From CAZKTF01 sp964555565 (lineage in GTDB: Bacteria > Planctomycetota > JAJSAM01 > JAKLKS01): a stretch of 39,838 nucleotides of DNA. The stretch is taken from the NCBI GenBank assembly GCA_964555565.1, contig CAZKTF010000006.1:1-39838 (forward strand). The letters are read 5' to 3'. Numbering within the stretch: position 1 is the stretch's first letter; the number at the start of each line of letters is the position of its first letter. The notes below the pieces were generated by a model that worked only from the letters and a program-made list of their open reading frames with translations, was not told where the DNA came from and made no database searches. Positions 14,587 through 22,540 of the stretch are shown here, piece by piece. The translations under genes were made by a program, and so were the position numbers.

Positions 14587-16494
14587 ATGCGGTTCTCCAC
14601 CCTCGTCGCGACGGCGCTCCTCCCCGCCTTCGCGGGGGCCTGCGCGGCGCCGGCGCCGGTGCCGCCGCCGGCGGACCCCCTCCTCGCGGCCGCGGCCGAC
14701 CCGGACGAGCCGGGGCACGACGAGGCCCTCGTGCGCTGGGAGGAGACCCCGTGGGAGGAGCAATGCGACCGGCTCCGCGCGGGGCTCCGCTCCCCGGACC
14801 CGAGGGTCTCCCTCTTCGCGGCACGGACGCTGGAGCCCCGGTACCTCTCCCTCGGCGAGATCCGCGCGCAGATGGGGATCCTGATCGCGCGGGCCCGCGA
14901 GGTCTTCCGCTGGGCGGGAGCGGAGGACGGCGAGGACTGCCCGGACGGGCTCCTCTCCGTCGGGTCCTGCGACGTCCTCGCGCTGTACCGCGCGGCGGTG
15001 GAGCATCCCCCCCGACCCGACCCCTCGGCGGAGGCGGACTGGTCGGGGCTGCGCGACGCCCCCCCGGACTGCCTCCACCGCGTGACGCTCCAGGAGCACA
15101 TCCCGGCGCTCGCGGCGCTCCTCGAGCGGGCGAGGGGAGACGCCTACGAGCGGATCCTCTGGAACCTCAAGCTCCTCGCGGACAACACCGACCGCGATCG
15201 CGAGGCGGTGGAGGACGCGCTCCTCGACTCCCTCGCGCGTGAGATCGCCCGGGCGGAGGGCAGGTCCCTCCCCTGGATGCGGGGTCCCCGGCGCCCCCGC
15301 GCGACCTCGGCCGGTCCCGCGCAGGGCCTCCTCGACCTCTGCACGGCCCCCTGGCCCCGGGAGGAGGACCCGGTACGCGGCTATCGCCACCTCCCCTGGG
15401 CCTGGGTCGAGCGCGGGCTGCGGAACCTTGGCCCGGAGATCGAGAAGGACCCCGTGTTCGCCGCGGTGCGACGGTCCTTCGAGCAGCAGGGAATGGTGCT
15501 CGTCCCGCGGGAAGTGGCATGGGTGGCCGTTCCCGCCGAGTCGGCCCGCTTCCTGGCTTCCAGGCTCGCGGACGCCCCCCCTCCGGCGGACGACGAGGAG
15601 TGGCGGAGGGTCGAGTCCCTTCTCCCCCGCCTCGAGGTGGCGGCGCCCGACGCCGTGGACGCGCTCCTCCGCCGGTGGAGCGAGCCCGCCGACGGCCCCC
15701 GGCGGACCGCGATCCTCGGCCTCCGCATGCGCCGCGGGCACGACGACTGCGTCCCGGGGCTGCTCACCGCCTGGCCCGGGATGGGGGCCCCCGTCGCGCT
15801 CGGGAGGGTGCGGGACCCGCGCGTCCGGGAGTTCCTCGAGGCGAGGGTCGCCGGAGCGGGGAGGGACGCCGGGGAGGCGACCGGGGCGCTCGCCGCCTGG
15901 CACGGCCTCCCGGAGGCGCTCGCGACCCTGCTCGGACCCGCCGGATCCGGGGCCGGCGACGGCGCCGTCCGCATCCGCCGGCTCGTGCTGGAGGGGAAGC
16001 CCGAGGAGGCCGTCCTCGCGATCGCCGAGGAAGGGGAGGAGCTCGGTCGCGCGATTGGGCGGCTCGGGCTCCTCGGGCAGAAGGCCCGGCCGCTCCTCGA
16101 CCGGTATCGCAGGGAGAGGCACCGCGGGCTCTACTGGCCGGCCACGGCGGGGCTCGCCATCGCCGGGGACGCGGCGGCGCGCGCCGAGTTCCTGGCGTTC
16201 CTGCGCGAGGACCGCATCGGGGTCCACGACGCGCAGTGCGACGCGGTCGGCTTCACCCTCAACGGGGACCCCGAGGCCCTCGCCCACTGGCGATCCCGCG
16301 TCGGCTCGAACTGCTGCCTCTGGTTCCACGCCGAGAGCGTCCTGCGGCCCTGGTTCCCGACCATGCCCCCGGGGGAGAACCGGGTGGGCGACCCGGAGGG
16401 GATGGAGTTCCTGACCCGGCTCTGGTGGGAGCTGCAGGAGGGGCGGTTCCGCTGGAGCCGTCTCGCCGACGGGTGGGTGCCGGTCGCGGAGTGA
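14587..16494 (+). CDS. Large putative lipoprotein, HEAT-like, unknown function
   Basis: This 635-aa protein has an N-terminal signal (MRFSTLVATALLPAFAGAC) with a weak lipobox (C19). The rest is mostly alpha-helical with degenerate HEAT-like units (RLRAGLRSPDPRVSLFAART, RRTAILGLRMRRGHDDCVPG, FLEARVAGAGRDAGEATGAL). It has scattered cysteines (SCDVL, DCLHR, SNCCLW) and a Trp-rich C-terminus. I do not recognise a family. TAGGAT (14573-14578) is a possible -10 very near the ATG, implying a short leader. The stop is only eight bases from the convergent gpmI stop, so the two transcripts may collide. Confidence 0.75.
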   Translation: MRFSTLVATALLPAFAGACAAPAPVPPPADPLLAAAADPDEPGHDEALVRWEETPWEEQCDRLRAGLRSPDPRVSLFAARTLEPRYLSLGEIRAQMGILIARAREVFRWAGAEDGEDCPDGLLSVGSCDVLALYRAAVEHPPRPDPSAEADWSGLRDAPPDCLHRVTLQEHIPALAALLERARGDAYERILWNLKLLADNTDRDREAVEDALLDSLAREIARAEGRSLPWMRGPRRPRATSAGPAQGLLDLCTAPWPREEDPVRGYRHLPWAWVERGLRNLGPEIEKDPVFAAVRRSFEQQGMVLVPREVAWVAVPAESARFLASRLADAPPPADDEEWRRVESLLPRLEVAAPDAVDALLRRWSEPADGPRRTAILGLRMRRGHDDCVPGLLTAWPGMGAPVALGRVRDPRVREFLEARVAGAGRDAGEATGALAAWHGLPEALATLLGPAGSGAGDGAVRIRRLVLEGKPEEAVLAIAEEGEELGRAIGRLGLLGQKARPLLDRYRRERHRGLYWPATAGLAIAGDAAARAEFLAFLREDRIGVHDAQCDAVGFTLNGDPEALAHWRSRVGSNCCLWFHAESVLRPWFPTMPPGENRVGDPEGMEFLTRLWWELQEGRFRWSRLADGWVPVAE

Positions 16495-16502
16495 AGATCA
16501 CT

Positions 16503-18044
16503 CTACGCGAGCAGAGGCTCGCCCGTCATCGCGGCGGGGACCGGGAGCCCCATCGCGCGGAGGACGGTGGGCGCGACGTCGCACAGGCGCCCGCGGCCGC
16601 CGCGGGCGCTGCGGCCGCGGAAGGGCTCGCCGACGAAGATCGCCGGGACGGGGTTCATGGAGTGCGCGGTCATGGGGCGGCCCCGCGCGTCGAGCATCTG
16701 CTCGCAGTTCCCGTGGTCGGCGGTGACGACCGACGCCCCGCCCGCCGCGAGGACCGCCGGGACCGCGCGGGCGAGGCAGGCGTCCACGGCCTCGAGCGCG
16801 CGCACCGTGGCCGAAAGGACCCCCGTGTGCCCCACCATGTCGGGGTTGGCGTAGTTGAGGACCACGGCCCCGAAGACCCCGCGCGCGATCTCGGCCAGGA
16901 GCCGGTCGGTCACCCCGGGGGCGCTCATCTCGGGCTGGAGGTCGTAGGTGGCGACCTTCGGGGAAGGGACGAGGACCCGCTCCTCCCCCTCGAAGGGCTT
17001 CTCGTCCCGGCCGGAGAAGAATGAGGTCACGTGGGCGTACTTCTCGGTCTCGGCGATGCGGAGCTGGCGGAGCCCGGCCCGCGCCCAGGCCTCCCCGAGC
17101 GTGTCCCGGACGAAGATCGGCGGGAAGGCCGCCGGCCAGGGGAAGGTCGCGTCGTAGAGGGTCATGGTGGCGAGCGCGGCCGGGCGCGGGGCGCCCCCCC
17201 TCGCGAACTCGGCGAACCCCTCCCCGGCCAGCGCCCGCACGACCTGGCGCGCGCGGTCCGGCCGGAAGTTGCAGTGGAGCACCGCGTCGCGCGGGCCGAC
17301 GGTGAGGGGGGCGCCGCCGCGGGGGACGATCACCGTGGGGACGACGAACTCGTCCGTGACGCCGGCCGCGTGGGAGGCGCGCACCGCCTCCACCGGGTCC
17401 GCCGCGCGCGGCCCCTCGCCGAGGACGAGCGCGGCCCAGGCCTTCCGGGTCCGGTCCCACCGACCGTCCCGGTCCATGGCGTAGTAGCGGCCGGAGACCG
17501 TGGCGACGACGCCGGCCCCGGCCGCGCGGCAGGCCTCCGCGAGGCGGGAGAGGTGCCCGGGGGCGCTCGTGGGCGGGGTGTCCCGCCCGTCGGTGAAGGC
17601 GTGGACGACGGTCCGGTCCCCCCCGAGGCCCAGGCGCGCGGCCGCCCGCAGCGCCGCCGCGAGGTGGCGGTCGGAGGCGTGGACCCGGCCGTCGCTCACG
17701 AGCCCGAGGAGGTGGAGCCTCCCGCCCCCGGCCAGCGCGCGGCCCGCGAGCGCCCGGAACACCTCGTTGGCGTCGAGCGCGTCGGAGTCCGCGGCGGCGT
17801 CGATGCGCAGGATGTCCTGGGGGACCACGCGCCCCGCCCCCAGGTTGAGGTGCCCCACCTCGCTGTTCCCCATGACGCCGTCGGGGAGCCCCACCGCCCG
17901 GCCCGAGGCCTCGAGGAGCGCGCGGGGCCACGCCCCCGCCAGGCCGTCCAGGAACGGCGTGCGCGCGAGCGCGCGGGCGTCCCCGGGTCCCCGGTCCCCC
18001 TCTCCCCATCCGTCCAGGACGCAGAAGAGGAACGGCCCTCTCAC
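16503..18044 (-). CDS. gpmI: Cofactor-independent phosphoglycerate mutase
   Basis: This cytosolic Mn-dependent enzyme interconverts 3- and 2-phosphoglycerate. It is 513 aa from GTG. Alkaline-phosphatase-superfamily residues visible are D11 in LDGWG, the phosphoserine S61 in VMGNSEVGHLNLGAGR, FTDGRDTPP, a FRPDRARQ segment, ANPDMVGHTG and TADHGNCEQM near the end. The GTG overlaps the stop of the ATP-grasp gene in a GTGA, implying coupled translation. The frame stays open for another 800 codons upstream but has no gpmI homology there. Its presence with pgi fits an EMP pathway. Finding gpmI behind an ATP-grasp/peptidase pair is unusual. Confidence 0.93.
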   Translation of the reverse strand: MRGPFLFCVLDGWGEGDRGPGDARALARTPFLDGLAGAWPRALLEASGRAVGLPDGVMGNSEVGHLNLGAGRVVPQDILRIDAAADSDALDANEVFRALAGRALAGGGRLHLLGLVSDGRVHASDRHLAAALRAAARLGLGGDRTVVHAFTDGRDTPPTSAPGHLSRLAEACRAAGAGVVATVSGRYYAMDRDGRWDRTRKAWAALVLGEGPRAADPVEAVRASHAAGVTDEFVVPTVIVPRGGAPLTVGPRDAVLHCNFRPDRARQVVRALAGEGFAEFARGGAPRPAALATMTLYDATFPWPAAFPPIFVRDTLGEAWARAGLRQLRIAETEKYAHVTSFFSGRDEKPFEGEERVLVPSPKVATYDLQPEMSAPGVTDRLLAEIARGVFGAVVLNYANPDMVGHTGVLSATVRALEAVDACLARAVPAVLAAGGASVVTADHGNCEQMLDARGRPMTAHSMNPVPAIFVGEPFRGRSARGGRGRLCDVAPTVLRAMGLPVPAAMTGEPLLA

Positions 18045-19180
18045 GCGGGCCGCTCCGCCGGTTCCGAGGAGGAGGGCTCCGCCTGGGGACAGGGGGGCTC
18101 GGCCCCGGTGGGCGCCGCGGCGGGCCCTCCCGCCGCCGCGGCCGCGGCGGAGGCGGCGGAGGGGGCCGGCGGGGAGACCAGCATCCGGCGCCGGCGGGGC
18201 TCGCGCTGGAGGGCGGCGGTCACGATCTTCCCGACCAGGTCCTCGTAGGAGAGCCCCGCGGCCCGGGCGGCCATGGCGTACTCGGAGTCCGGCGCCAGGT
18301 AGGGGTTGGGGTTCACCTCGAGGACGTTGGGGACCCCGTCGCGGCCCAGGCGCAGGTCCACGCGCGCGTAGTCCTGGACCCGGAGCGCCCGGACCGCGTC
18401 GAGCGCCGTCGCGCGGAGGCTCGCGTCCAGCGCCGGGTCGAGCCCCTCGGCCACGCGGGTGGAGGTCCCCGCGTACTCCCGCGACCCCGGGACCCACTTG
18501 GCCCGCCGGTCGAGGATGGGAGGGCGGTCCGGGGGGAGCCTCGAGAAGTCGCACTCCACCGGCGGGAGCGCCACCGGGTCGCGGAAGCCGAGGGCCCCCA
18601 CGTAGAACTCCCTCCCGTCCAGGAACTCCTCCGCCAGGGCGTCCTGCTTCATCTCCGTCCGGATCTTCTCGACCCGCTTCCGCATGGACGCGGCGTCGTC
18701 CACGACGCTCCGGAAGTCGATCCCGATGGAGGCGTCCGAGGCCGCCGGCTTCACGATGAGCGGGAAGCGGAGGGAGGAGAAGTCCGGGTCCGTGTGGTCG
18801 TCGTCGAACACGACGAAGTCGGGCGACCGGACCCCGTAGGTGGAGAAGAGCCTCTTCGCGATCCCCTTGTCGCCGGCCAGGAAGAGCCCCTGGCTCCCGG
18901 ACCCGGTGAACCGCACGCGGCACAGCTCCAGCAGCGAGGCCACCTGCACCTCGAAGCCGTCGTCGTCCGCGAAGGCCTCGCAGAGGTTGAAGACCAGGTC
19001 GGGCCGCCGCGTGGACAGCGCGTCGATGACCTCGCGGACGTCCTTGTGCGCGCCGAGGAGGATCGGCTCGTGGCCGAGGGACCCGAGGGCCGCGGTGACG
19101 GAATCGACGACCTCGTCGTGGAGGAACTTCCCCCCCTCCTTCATCTCGTAGTGGAGAACCACGACGCGCTTGGACGGCAC
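18041..19180 (-). CDS. Ddl-like ATP-grasp ligase
   Basis: This 379-aa protein has a D-alanine-D-alanine-ligase-type ATP-grasp fold. A Rossmann-like N-domain (VVVLHYEM...PDLVFNLCEAF) is followed by the central and ATP-binding lobes (FPLIVKPAASDASIGID, LAEEFLDGREFYVGAL) and the metal/ATP segment DYARVDLRLGRDGVPNVLEVNPNPYL. About 55 residues at the C-terminus are Ala/Pro/Ser-rich and look disordered. The family ligates a carboxylate to an amine. The N-domain differs from housekeeping Ddl, so the substrate is open (a peptide or amino acid). It starts 9 bp after the metallopeptidase gene and overlaps gpmI by GTGA, so all three are one operon. Confidence 0.85.
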   Translation of the reverse strand: MPSKRVVVLHYEMKEGGKFLHDEVVDSVTAALGSLGHEPILLGAHKDVREVIDALSTRRPDLVFNLCEAFADDDGFEVQVASLLELCRVRFTGSGSQGLFLAGDKGIAKRLFSTYGVRSPDFVVFDDDHTDPDFSSLRFPLIVKPAASDASIGIDFRSVVDDAASMRKRVEKIRTEMKQDALAEEFLDGREFYVGALGFRDPVALPPVECDFSRLPPDRPPILDRRAKWVPGSREYAGTSTRVAEGLDPALDASLRATALDAVRALRVQDYARVDLRLGRDGVPNVLEVNPNPYLAPDSEYAMAARAAGLSYEDLVGKIVTAALQREPRRRRMLVSPPAPSAASAAAAAAGGPAAAPTGAEPPCPQAEPSSSEPAERPA

Positions 19181-19189
19181 GCGCAGAGC

Positions 19190-20344
19190 CTACAGTTCCG
19201 CGAACTTGCCCCGGTAGAGATAGTTCATCACGAGCGTGGTCGCGAAGACCGTCGCGCGGGCGATCTGCTCCGACTCGCGCGGGCGCGAGGCCTTCAGGCC
19301 GAGCGCGGCGCTGCGGTCCACGAGGTGGTCGAGCAGGGCGCGCACGAGCATCGGCCGCGCCCCGGTCCAGAAGGCGAGGGTCTCCGTGAGCCGCGTGCGG
19401 TGCCGGCGGAGGAGGTCCGCCGCGTCCGCGCTGTCGCCGGCGGGGTCCGCGTCGAAGACCGCGCGCAGGTCGCCGTCGAAGTGCTCGCGGATCGCCTCCG
19501 CCACCGCCGTGCGCTCGTCGCGGCGCCGGTAGTGCTCCTCGACCGAGACCTCCATCTCCGGCTCCGGGGCGGAGGGGAGACGCGGCTCGACGGCGGGCGG
19601 GGTCCGTCCGACCTCGCCCGCCACCCGATCGACGAACTGCAGCTTCCGGTAGGCGGGCCAGTTCCGGTAGCGCTCCTTCCAGTCGCTCCCCGGCGTGAGC
19701 CAGACCGCGAAGGTCTCGGCGAAGTCCTCGTCCGGGTGCTTCTGCGCGTACCAGCCGGGGAGGTGGCGGACGTACCGCCGGCTGAAGGGGTTCGGCTGGA
19801 AGTCCTCGAGGTAGGGACGCGAGTAGGGGCCGAAGACCTCGTGCCACTCCTCGCGCTGGTAGAGGAGGTAGGCGTAGTTGAAGGCGTGGCCGGCCTCGTG
19901 GCGGAGGTACAGGGAGACCTCCTCGGGGGTCTCGAGGTTCTCGCCCCGCTCCTGCTCCAGGGCCGCGAGCTTGGGGTCCACGAGGTAGAAGGGGACGCCG
20001 ATGGCCGGCTCCCCCTCGAGGCAGCCCCACTCGTCGGAGAGGTAGGCCGGCGGCCTGAGGGAGAGGCCCGCGGCCTCGAGCTCCTCGTACAGGCGCCGGA
20101 CCTTCTCCTCGAGGAAGGTCCCCTCGATGCGGAGGGGGAGGTCCCGGAGCCGGCGCGAGAGGAGCCCCGCCGGGTCGTCCGCTCCCGGACCGGGATCGGC
20201 TCCGCCGGGCGGGGGGGCCGGGGTGGCGGGGGCCTCCCCGGGCGCCGGGGCGGGGACGACCCCGCCCGCGGCGGAGCGCTCCGCTCCGACGAGGAGCGTG
20301 CCCGGAGAGGAAGCGGCGTGGGGAGAGGGGTCGGGGAGGTCCAT
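19190..20344 (-). CDS. Putative zinc metallopeptidase (HEAGH)
   Basis: This 384-aa protein begins with about 60 Pro/Ala/Gly-rich residues without a clear signal peptide. The catalytic core follows, with LYLRHEAGHAFNYAYLL (H149, E150, H153) and, about 50 residues later, HPDEDFAETFAVWL, whose E206 or E210 could be the third zinc ligand. This matches the style of the 'putative zinc-binding metallo-peptidase' families, in which an HPxEDFAETF-type helix follows HExxH. A helical C-terminal domain (about 260-384) is unassigned. It is the first gene of an operon with the ATP-grasp ligase. Together they suggest a paired ligase and hydrolase acting on the same bond, an inference from context only. Confidence 0.8.
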   Translation of the reverse strand: MDLPDPSPHAASSPGTLLVGAERSAAGGVVPAPAPGEAPATPAPPPGGADPGPGADDPAGLLSRRLRDLPLRIEGTFLEEKVRRLYEELEAAGLSLRPPAYLSDEWGCLEGEPAIGVPFYLVDPKLAALEQERGENLETPEEVSLYLRHEAGHAFNYAYLLYQREEWHEVFGPYSRPYLEDFQPNPFSRRYVRHLPGWYAQKHPDEDFAETFAVWLTPGSDWKERYRNWPAYRKLQFVDRVAGEVGRTPPAVEPRLPSAPEPEMEVSVEEHYRRRDERTAVAEAIREHFDGDLRAVFDADPAGDSADAADLLRRHRTRLTETLAFWTGARPMLVRALLDHLVDRSAALGLKASRPRESEQIARATVFATTLVMNYLYRGKFAEL

Positions 20345-20565
20345 CGGGGAGCGGGTGCGATCCGGGATCTACTCTATCGGCAGGAGGGGGTCGGCCGGGA
20401 GTTCCTTCGGCATCCCCTCTTGGACGCACCGGCGGCCCGGGAGGTTACACCCCATGGAGAAACGCCGTAACCCATTGTGGAGAAACAGGTAGCGCATGGG
20501 TCAGCGCCGCGGCCCGAGCGCCGTGCCCAGGGCCCAAGGCGCCGTTCCCCGTCCCCGTGCATCCT

Positions 20566-20967
20566 CTAGGGGATCGCCGCCACCCGCATCAGGTACTTGC
20601 TCAGCACCTGGCGGTGTTCCCCGGTGATCTCCTGGATGAAGAGCCCCATCCGGAACACCATCGACATCTCCTCCGCCGCCTCGATCCAGGACACGCGGCA
20701 GAGGGCCTTGATCGCGTCGGGCTGGATCGGCAGGACGAGGTTCACGCCCATGAGGATCTTCCCCACGAGGAGGTCCTTGATCCATTCGGTCTTCGGGATC
20801 TGGGCGACGAGGAGCATCCCGCCGATGGAGATGTTCTTCGTGCTCCCCTCGTAGACCTGGTCCATGGCCGGGTCCTTCACGGTCGAGGAGATGAACTTGA
20901 AGCGGACCGGCACGCCGGCGTTCAGGCGCGTGAACTCGCGCCTCTCGGACGAATCGGACCCGGGCAT
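20566..20967 (-). CDS. PilZ domain protein
   Basis: This 133-aa single-domain PilZ protein has the c-di-GMP-binding signatures RREFTR (RxxxR) near 9-14 and NISIGG (NxSxxG) near 45-50. A C-terminal helix ends the domain (GEHRQVLSKYLM). It is probably a cytoplasmic c-di-GMP receptor; in this genome the obvious possible clients are the type IV pilus motors or the envelope. The ATG at 20967 gives a compact domain; the frame is open far upstream but without homology. A 221-bp upstream-gene gap (20345-20565) on its 3' side holds nothing I recognise except two similar GGAGAAAC words at about 20456 and 20480. Confidence 0.88.
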   Translation of the reverse strand: MPGSDSSERREFTRLNAGVPVRFKFISSTVKDPAMDQVYEGSTKNISIGGMLLVAQIPKTEWIKDLLVGKILMGVNLVLPIQPDAIKALCRVSWIEAAEEMSMVFRMGLFIQEITGEHRQVLSKYLMRVAAIP

Positions 20968-21091
20968 CGGCCTGTCCACTCCCCCCGCGGGCCCGCCGGA
21001 ACCGGGGCCGCCCGCCCGCAGGGCGACCATCGGGCAGTCTACCGCAGTGGAAGGCCTACCCGGAGCGCCGAGTTGCGCCCCGGGACCGGAC

Positions 21092-22039
21092 CTACCTCCT
21101 CCGCACGAGCACGCCGTCGTCCACCCCGAGCGCCCGGCGCGCCTCCTCGGTGTCGCGGAGGAACCGGAGCCCGTCGGTCCAGTAGCCCGCCGTGGGCCGC
21201 ACGCCGGGCGCCCGCGCCGCGAACCAGGCGTTGAGCGCGGCCATGTGGACCTCGCGCGCGTACTTCGCGGCCATGCTGGCGAGCCCGACCGCGAGGGACG
21301 CCCCGTCCGCCTTCTCCTCGAAGCGGACCCGCCCCTCCCCCACCGCGTAGGCCGAGGCCCCGGGCCGCTCCGCGAGCACGCGCACGAGGTGCTCCGGGAA
21401 GTCCCGCTGGAGGAGCGGCCCGTAGGAGGCGCGGGCCCCCTGCCGGTCGCAGAGCACCTCCGCCCGGCCCCCCGCGGCGGCCGCGAGCGCGCGGCCGAGC
21501 AGCGCGGCCGTCTCCCGGAACAGCGCCGCGGACTTCGTCCCCTCCCGCGCCACGGCGTCGTTGTAGCGGCCCTCCGGGAGGAGGCGGACCTCGAGCGCGA
21601 CGACCTCCAGGCCGGCGCGGTGGAGGGCGGCGCGGAGGGACCGGCCCCGGCGCGCCACCAGCGCCGGGTCCGCCGCGAGGGGGACCCGCATCCGCGGGAG
21701 CCCCCCGTACCAGGGGTGGTCCGCGGGCGGCGGGAGGGCCCCGAGCGCCGCCAGCAGCGACTCCCCGTCCGCGGGAGCCGCCCCGTCGCGCGCGACGAGG
21801 AAGGCGAGGACCCCCTCCTCGATCGCGCGGGGCCCCTCCGCCGGGCGATGGATCTCCTTGCTGTCCCCGACGCGGATCCGGTCCCGCCCCCTCCCGAGCG
21901 CGCGCCGGAGGGAGTCCTCCACCCCCGCCGCGTCCCCCCCCTCGCGGGCGCGGAACGCGGCCAGCCCCACGGCCAGCGGGCCGAGGAGGGGCCCGTAGCC
22001 CGCCTCGTCGATCCCGGCCACGACCAGGGGTGTGGGCAT
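21092..22039 (-). CDS. RNase HII-like protein with altered GRG motif
   Basis: This 315-aa protein shows the RNase HII fold order. AGIDEAGYGPLLGPLAVG (D11, E12) corresponds to GIDEAGRGPLAGPV. GDSKEIH corresponds to DSKKL, LCDRQGARASYGPLL to the third-acid segment, and ASMAAKYAREVHM to the ASxxAKVxRD helix. The Arg of the GRG motif, which in canonical RNase HII contacts the RNA-DNA junction, is Tyr here. A long insertion (about residues 75-180) makes it 100 residues larger than usual. It may therefore be a divergent RNase H-type nuclease with different substrate choice. The ATG at 22039 has no strong ribosome site. It is divergent from the 22079 gene. Confidence 0.8.
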   Translation of the reverse strand: MPTPLVVAGIDEAGYGPLLGPLAVGLAAFRAREGGDAAGVEDSLRRALGRGRDRIRVGDSKEIHRPAEGPRAIEEGVLAFLVARDGAAPADGESLLAALGALPPPADHPWYGGLPRMRVPLAADPALVARRGRSLRAALHRAGLEVVALEVRLLPEGRYNDAVAREGTKSAALFRETAALLGRALAAAAGGRAEVLCDRQGARASYGPLLQRDFPEHLVRVLAERPGASAYAVGEGRVRFEEKADGASLAVGLASMAAKYAREVHMAALNAWFAARAPGVRPTAGYWTDGLRFLRDTEEARRALGVDDGVLVRRR

Positions 22040-22078
22040 GGACCCGCGCCGCCTCCCGGTGCTACATTCTCATGGACC

Positions 22079-22486
22079 ATGAACGCCCTGCTGCTGGAAT
22101 CGAGCCGGCCGGTGCGCGACCTCGTCAAGGTCGCCCTCCTCCAATTCGACGGCATGACCGTGGACTGCGCCGAGGACTCCTGGGCCCTCGAGATGGTGAA
22201 GGAGAAGCCCTACGAGCTCCTCGTCGTCTCGGACTGCCTCGAGGCCCCCGGCGACGGGCTCCTCATCCTCAAGCAGATCCGGGAGATGGGGTCCCAGGCC
22301 CCGGCCGTGGTCCTCTCCCACGACCAGGGGGCCGCCGCGTCGCGCGAGCGGGCTGCGCTCATCATCATGGACATCGTCTCCGTCCCCCCCGACACCGTGG
22401 CCCTCTTCAAGGCCATCGTGACGGCCAAGCAGAAGGCCGAGTCCGGCGCCCGCTCCGCTGCCGCCGCCGCGCCGCCTGCGGCCTGA
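22079..22486 (+). CDS. Degenerate response-regulator receiver protein
   Basis: This 135-aa stand-alone CheY-like fold has a putative phospho-acceptor D52 in LLVVSDCLEAPGDGL and the following LxLxKQIREMGSQAPAVVLS. The N-terminal acidic pair is reduced to a single Glu (LLLES). The conserved Lys of the KP motif is missing (IVSVPPDT). The C-terminal 20 residues are Ala-rich. Phosphorylation is therefore uncertain and it may work as an unphosphorylated adaptor. A possible -10 (TACATT, 22063-22068) lies 11 bp before the ATG and no ribosome site is visible, so a leaderless message is possible. Divergent RNase HII-like gene upstream; glycosyltransferase 54 bp downstream. Confidence 0.78.
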   Translation: MNALLLESSRPVRDLVKVALLQFDGMTVDCAEDSWALEMVKEKPYELLVVSDCLEAPGDGLLILKQIREMGSQAPAVVLSHDQGAAASRERAALIIMDIVSVPPDTVALFKAIVTAKQKAESGARSAAAAAPPAA

Positions 22487-22540
22487 GGAGTAGTCCGGGC
22501 CGGTACACTCCGCGGGGAGGGCGTTCCGGAGGAGGGACGC

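Noticed and set aside
18041..19180. Housekeeping D-alanine-D-alanine ligase ddl
   Set aside because: The fold matches, but the N-domain and operon context (metallopeptidase, gpmI) differ from mur-cluster ddl; kept as Ddl-like only.
16503..20429. A 1308-codon frame read as one giant protein ending in GpmI
   Set aside because: Only the last 513 codons are GpmI-like; the rest is antisense/out-of-frame to the ATP-grasp and peptidase genes, and a coupled GTG start explains the true gene.
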